64,000 nt of DNA from Rhabditoides inermis. Lineage: Eukaryota; Nematoda; Chromadorea; Rhabditida; Rhabditidae. The notes beneath the pieces are model-generated. The model searched no databases and was not told the DNA's origin. It was given only the letters and a program-made list of their open reading frames with translations. The position numbers were made by a program, and so were the translations under genes. The stretch's first letter is position 1, and each line of letters opens with the position of its first letter. This document shows, piece by piece, positions 59,501-64,000 of this stretch. Location of the stretch: contig CAWZYM010000361.1 of the NCBI GenBank assembly GCA_963966185.1, positions 15,001-79,000 of the forward strand, written 5' to 3'.

Positions 59501-62056
59501 GATGATCGATCAACTCAGCGAGGCCAGCAACAAGGTCGGCCTGGAGATCTCGCCTACGAAGACTGTAGCCATGTCCAACCGGCTGCAACCCAACCTCACA
59601 CTCAAAGGTCGTGCTATAGAGGTGGTAGACCAGTTCCGCTATCTCGGAGCCGTCCTCACATGCAATCCAGGAGTCGAAAATCCGGAAATCGCAAGACGGA
59701 TCGCCAGCGGCTGGGGAGCGTTCGAGAAGCACCGTCACTTCCTGCGAGGAAAGAATGTGCCGCTGTACATGAAACGACGCGTCTTTAACACCTGTGTCAT
59801 CCCAAGTCTGCTCTATGGTGCGGAATGTTGGTCTCTGAAGGAGAAAGAAAAGTGGAAGCTGGTGCGAGCTCAAAGAAGAATGGAACGAGCAATGCTAGGA
59901 GTCACTCTTCTTGACCGAAGTCGACACTCGGAGATAAGAAAGCAAACAAAGCTGACTGACATTCGTCATTTAGCCACGAAAAGGAAGACGAAGTGGGCAC
60001 AACGACTGGCGCAATCTGAAGATCGATGGAGCCGTAAATTGACTGACTGGTATCCCAAAGAGAAGAAGAGGAGACAGGGACGTCCCCCGAACAGATGGAG
60101 CAAGGACCTCGAGGACATGATGCTGTACTCTGACCGAGGAAAGAAGAATTGTGCGACGAGAAGGCTGCATCCTATCTACGGAAGCAACTGGCAGATGATG
60201 GCACGAGAAGACCCGCACCAATGGACGATCATCATGGACCCAGCAAGACTTACAGACTAAACCTATCTACGTTTGATATAACCTGTCACATCTGTCTTTG
60301 ATTCTGTAAATAAATACTTTAATACTTTAATTTGATGAAAACAATAACATTCTACCTTTTCTCAAGCGTCGATGCTGACTCCCTCCACGTATCATTATTG
60401 ACATTATAGACATGCACGACTCTTGGTGTAGTTGTTTTGTTTCGATACACATTCAACAAAACAAATACTCACTTCATCCAATTATTGTTTTTTCTTCCAC
60501 CGACAGCATACAGGGAATCTCCAACTGACGTCAATCCTAGTAAAGAGAGAGTAGCAGGTAGAGAGCAAACAAGCTGCCACTTTCCTGGAAACAACGAAAT
60601 GCACATTGAAACAAAATCAAAGATTACCGGTAACTGGATCGAGAAACTGCGCTGTCTTCAAATCTTCCGTTCCGTTATGTCCGCCAACACAGAAGATCTT
60701 TTTGTCAACAACGGCTGCCGCGTGCCATTTTCTGATAAAGTTCAGATTACTGAAAGAATGTTTAGTTAAGTAACTCACATTTTTTGGTTGAGAGATGGCG
60801 CGGGCAACCATTGTGATCCGCTCACAGGGAAGGAACAATAGGCAGAACAACGATCGTAAAGGCGTATTTTGTTATCGTTTTCAGAAGAGTCGGTATGTTT
60901 GTCGAACAGTTTCTTAAAAAAAGTTGTTTATGCCTATTTCAATTCGTTTGATCGCTATAATCTTACTTTATTCACATCTCGTATAATCTTCCTGCATTGC
61001 GGATCTGCATCAATAGTTGGGTCATCTGCGACTGTTTTCAGTATGTAGTCACGTTTCATGTGAGAGAAGCGGATGTGTTTGAGCAGCCTGAACATTATAT
61101 AAAACGCATAAAAAATCATTTACCTTGGCAGAGCTTCTTTTCTCTTTTCTTCTGCGCGCACCCAAGTCATGGTTTTTTGGAAGACGACTTCTTCATTCAT
61201 AACCCGAAGTTTGTCCGCTGTAATATTTGCTTCTAGATTGTTCAGCCAAGCGCGAAACATACACGAAATGGCGAGTGTGAGCGTTTCTTCCGACATTTTC
61301 GTAAAGTCGGTAGTGATAATTTGACTGTAAAAAAACATTTTCGAAAGTAGCTTATTAATGTACGTACCTGAAATGTCCGATGACGTGATCCAGAGCGACT
61401 TTCTCGAGATTCGAGAGATTGTACCGAAGTGCAAACTCGCGTAGTTGCAGACAGCAATCAGTATCCACCGATCCAATCAGATAACTGAAATAATGTTCGA
61501 TGCGATAAAATATAACACACACAAACAAAACTCACTCTCCACACTGTTTCACGAGGTCATCGAATTGGAAATAGTTAGCAGCTTCGATCATTTCTTGCAC
61601 CTTGTCCTCGTCTGAAACACAGTTTATCAAATACTCGCAAGTAAACAGTTACCGATTGTCAACTGAGCAGTGTACATGAAGTTGACGAATGTTTCCAGCG
61701 TCTCTGGATCAACCTTGATTTCGAGTTTCTCTGCATTCGACTCCATCATTCCACTTCCGAACAAGGGAGCGAAGTAGGGAGACGATACGGCAAGAACGAT
61801 CTTGTGAGCGAAGATCTTAATATTTATTGTAAAACCGAACAAACAAGTGACTAGCAACCTCAACTCGTAGATCTCCATTTGCACCAGTGGCAACGAGAAT
61901 GACGTCGCAGTGTTCTCCTTTCCTAAACGAAATTTTGTGAAATTTATTCGAAACCTACTTTCTCAGTTCGTTCATTTGGAGAAAACCTTCTTTGTAGAAG
62001 TTTGTCTCTCGCTCTTTGAAGATCCATTGATACACGAACTTCTCACGTAACTTCAT
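56586..62056 (-). CDS. BTB-BACK-kelch protein (KLHL-type), 17 exons
   Basis: ATG at 62056 right after TTTTTTCAG, stop at 56586, 592 residues, every phase consistent. Exons: 61959-62056, 61859-61922, 61653-61815, 61536-61611, 61368-61484, 61124-61324, 60976-61087, 60779-60912, 60628-60749, 60473-60584, 60356-60421, 57250-57350, 57085-57194, 56974-57041, 56841-56928, 56703-56762, 56586-56672. BTB: GEHCDVILVATG, HKIVLAVSSPYFAPLF and VDPETLETFVNFMYT. BACK: EFALRYNLSNLEKVALDHV and VFQKTMTWVRAE. Kelch blades: KKIFCVGGHNG, DSLYAVGGRKN, NGVLYAAGA, GKVFAIGDVNG, DDIVLSGG and DTLFSLGGW. Such proteins usually recruit substrates to CUL3 ubiquitin ligase. The ATG at an acceptor suggests trans-splicing. An RTE element occupies one intron (60330-60355 / 57351-57370). 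Confidence 0.92.
57421..57972 (+). CDS. RTE endonuclease, N-terminal part (frameshifted)
   Basis: From ATG at 57421 the frame reads MTHHDDRSRLTILNLNANS, HFDFIILTETW, GTGFIINKRW, VYMPTGDKS and IIGGDYNAKIGKK, the APE-type endonuclease order of RTE. At about 57910 homology passes to the next frame (where IGPFGYGTRNARG belongs), and this frame stops at 57972. One base inserted or lost explains it. Confidence 0.85.
   Translation, partial: THHDDRSRLTILNLNANSLHAARLTTLVAALALIHFDFIILTETWKKGVSQETLNGGHVLLNSGGTTSRRGTGFIINKRWADAIDQFAPVNDRCARVDIRNGDAIIRLIAVYMPTGDKSSADYERTLKSATKEAKAKCNQRRRKKCTIIGGDYNAKIGKKNTVLNRASGHLATVRGTQEGRNW
57905..60260 (+). CDS. RTE endonuclease C-terminus and reverse transcriptase
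   Basis: Continues the element after the frameshift: GYGTRNARGTELVEWA, RWTYRSPNGTLSVYDMF and SPHRPARM, where SDHR is usual, so a catalytic Asp seems lost. The RT then shows TTLVPKKGDLEDLGNYRPIS, TQAGFRRDYSTTEHI, VFVDFKKAYDSIEWEAMW, RGARQGCVLSPAIFN and the catalytic LSYADDIAIIA, then thumb and a basic C-terminal part with RRMERAMLGVTLLDR. Stop at 60260. RTE enzymes nick DNA and copy their RNA. RT looks intact; the endonuclease does not. Confidence 0.92.
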
Positions 62057-62114
62057 CTGAAAAAAATTGAAGCAAAGAATCTGAAACTACTATAACCAAT
62101 GTAGGTTTTGTATC

Positions 62115-62275
62115 AAATGCTGTGAAGCAGTCATGTGAAGCAGTCATGGGGATTATAAACAAACTGATAAGCAGGCATGGTGCCATATTTCTCAATTCTT
62201 CCCAATAGAAAATCCATGAGTGGTAAAAGGCAATACAGATTAGATAAGACAGATCGGCACACTCGGATAGTCTGC
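62115..62275 (+). repeat. Dispersed repeat R5, copy 2
   Basis: Direct copy of 31950-32110, immediately upstream of the kelch start codon, so it lies in the probable promoter of that gene. Confidence 0.75.
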
Positions 62276-62489
62276 GGACGCAATCTGCGCTCTCTCTCGT
62301 TTCGCATACTCTCTTCCTGTTTCTAGAAAAAGAGAGAAAGAGGGAGAGAGAGGGAGAGAGAGAGAGAGAGACTCAACGAAACGCAGTCCGTAGAGTACTG
62401 TAATTAAAGTGTAATGTAATGTAAAGTAATGTAGTCATGTAAAAGAGATCTCATGTAATTTAGATGAAACGTATCTCGTCATTTTCAGC

Positions 62490-62600
62490 GTACGTCCGCA
62501 GCAGCAGCAGCCCAAGAGTCCCGGTCTACAAAAGAGGAGCGAGAGCGCCAAAGTGCACCGGTACGTTTCGGACAAACCGTATAAAAACTCCTTTGTTTGC
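62490..62600 (-). repeat. Inverted copy of the 12.57-12.67 kb repeat
   Basis: GGGACTCTTGGGCTGCTG (minus strand) and the CCGAAACGTACCGGTGCACT block match 12570-12670. A related piece, GCGCGAGAGCGCCGTCC, follows at 62700. Confidence 0.55.
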
Positions 62601-62885
62601 ATAGGATTGAAATATGTATTGTATAATATAATTATATTCAAATAAAACATTGTATATACATTGTATAAACATTGTATAATACATTGTATAAAGAAAAGCG
62701 CGAGAGCGCCGTCCGGCAAAAATGCGCTGGTACGTATCAAGGAAAACATATAAAGAGAGCACGCAAATATTTTCAATGAGTCGCTTATCACTATCATCGA
62801 GTATCATTAAAGTGCAAAATGTGTATAGTGTAAAATTCATATTAAAAGCGCACTGAAGTATAAATTGTATCACTTTTCAATTCAG

Positions 62886-63022
62886 GCACAATCTCGCAAG
62901 CCCTGGAAAAGATGCGGAGCGAGGAGGGGACGGACAAGGTGGACGGGCTGAGTATCGTGACGCATCTGTGCGAGACTAGCCCCAAGCAGGTGAGCCTCTC
63001 TCTCTCTCTCTCTCTCCCTCTT

Positions 63023-63084
<62 letters not shown>

Positions 63085-63266
63085 TCCGCTCTCTGTCTGT
63101 ATATAAACTAACACATGGTGATACTTTTCACTACCGCTACGAATTGACCTATTGTGTGTTAGATCAATTTCTATTTTTTTTATGGGTTTTAGGTGACTGA
63201 TAACATGACTGAAGTATCAAAGGCTGTTCTGATCGAATGCAAGAACCTGCGATCAAGTGTCAGCAG
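62886..63266 (+). CDS. Two exons of an unknown gene running to the right edge
   Basis: Exon 62886-62989 after the acceptor TTCAATTCAG reads TISQALEKMRSEEGTDKVDG and LSIVTHLCETSPKQ. Exon 63193-63266 after GGGTTTTAG reads VTDNMTEVSKAVLIECKNLR and SSVSR, donor GTAAGC. Phase is continuous across a (CT)n-containing intron. A decayed copy of both is at 14120-14300. Helical and charged, no family recognised. Upstream exons are not visible and later exons probably lie beyond 64000. Confidence 0.5.
62997..63072. repeat. (CT)n microsatellite in intron
   Basis: About 72 bp of CT ending in GCGCGCGCGC, directly after a splice donor. Another CT run is at 63847-63912, followed by sequence with no supported gene. 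Confidence 0.9.
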
Positions 63267-63843
63267 GTAAGCGCATTTCTCTCTCTCTCTCTCTCTCTTT
63301 CTCTTTCTCTCCCCCCCCCCTCTCCCCCCACGATCCAGTGTTTGAATGTAGCAACTCTTCCCTCGCAACCTTAGTTTTTCCATCAAATAATAACAGCGGC
63401 TGTCAGAATATCCTCGAGGGATGATCCAGTGTTTGAATGTTTACGCAACTCTTCCCATTCTTTCTCATACTCTCTGTTACCGGTTACACAGCCCGTTTCC
63501 TTTTTTTTTTGAACTCGAACATTCTAATTTAGCCATATTTTTAACGCAGTGAGTGATGTCTAGTAAACGGGTTGAGAGTTCTAATTTTGTTTTGTTATTG
63601 AACATTTAATGTCATTTTTCCGTTCCTGAGAGCCAATCGTAATCCATGTACGCTCATTTTGTTTTCCCCACTGTTCCGTCTTTCCAGGATGTTTGAACAA
63701 AAAAAGAGAGATAAATATTTAGTTTGTTTTGTTTTTGCTATAGTAGACTTTATATCTCCTTTGTTTTTTTGTTTTTTTCCTCAGCAAGTCTTTGTTTTTT
63801 TTTTTTTCCTCAGCAACTCCTCAGCAAGAGTTCCTCAGCAAGT

Positions 63844-63885
<42 letters not shown>

Positions 63886-64000
63886 CTATCTACTCTCTCT
63901 CTCTCTCTCTCAAGGGGGTTCTTAGCTACTCGGTAGAGCCTAACGCTTGTTCGGACCTCTGCACTCTCCGTGAAAGCACACTATTTCGTCTTCCACTCGC

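Larger units (their letters stand above)
57382..60329 (+). mobile_element. RTE-type non-LTR retrotransposon in the kelch intron
   Basis: 2,948 bp, antisense to the host gene, with the 11-bp target duplication ATTTGATGAAA at 57371-57381 and 60330-60340. The 3' end is ATACTTTAATACTTTAA, the short tandem tail typical of RTE. It has one ORF region with endonuclease and RT and almost no UTR. The exact duplication and the intact flanks show a recent insertion. A frameshift in the endonuclease makes the copy defective. Confidence 0.93.

Overview
The window looks like nuclear DNA of a rhabditid nematode, probably Caenorhabditis-like. Genes are cut into small exons by introns of mostly 42-50 nt with GTAAGT/GTGAGT-type donors and TTTCAG-type acceptors. 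The gene families (two-domain C-type lectin with a TPPP linker, divergent tyrosine phosphatase, CK1-like kinase, BTB-BACK-kelch), an RTE and a CR1-type retrotransposon, and many TACTGTA/TACCGTA motifs all fit. The species is inference. There is no rRNA, no intact tRNA and no CRISPR.

Layout. 1-6.4 kb: dispersed repeats, inverted-repeat element ends, an orphan exon and retroelement tails. 6.45-10.3 kb: a CR1-type non-LTR retrotransposon (ORF1 plus endonuclease/RT ORF2, frameshifted in an 8-T run). 10.6-12.2 kb: an apparently uninterrupted GTCT array of about 398 units. 12.4-24.2 kb: duplicated exon cassettes, long pyrimidine tracts, MITE-like elements, a Penelope-like RT scrap and a minisatellite. 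24.4-31.5 kb (minus): a 13-exon gene joining a GIY-YIG-type nuclease segment to an apolipoprotein-L-like membrane region, with foldback elements in its introns. 34.0-40.6 kb (minus): a roughly 38-exon gene predicted to join a five-pass membrane region, a tyrosine phosphatase domain and a CK1-like kinase domain in one protein of about 1,400 residues. 40.9-43.9 kb: an RTE relic and long palindromes with tRNA-like arms. 44.3-47.7 kb: small genes and exons. 48.97-50.76 kb (plus): a secreted two-domain C-type lectin. 51.3-53.8 kb: a second copy of the 15.6-18.1 kb segment. 56.6-62.1 kb (minus): a BTB-BACK-kelch gene whose 46-nt intron holds an antisense RTE retrotransposon with an 11-bp target duplication. 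62.9-64.0 kb: exons of a gene that probably runs off the right edge.

Three host genes are well resolved: the kelch gene (all phases close, 592 residues), the phosphatase-kinase fusion (phases close over about 38 exons) and the GIY-YIG/ApoL-like gene (phases close over 13 exons). They are separate genes with no visible shared pathway. The fusion joins opposing tyrosine phosphatase and kinase modules behind a prominin-like membrane anchor. The kelch protein is a likely CUL3 substrate adaptor, and the lectin is secreted.

A second theme is mobile DNA. At least seven inverted-repeat elements are present, and several carry tRNA-like sequences with Pol III A-box/B-box motifs. One MITE has TTAA at its ends, like piggyBac. 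Exon coordinates were worked out by eye from splice motifs and reading-frame continuity; domain calls rest on recognised motifs, not on database searches.
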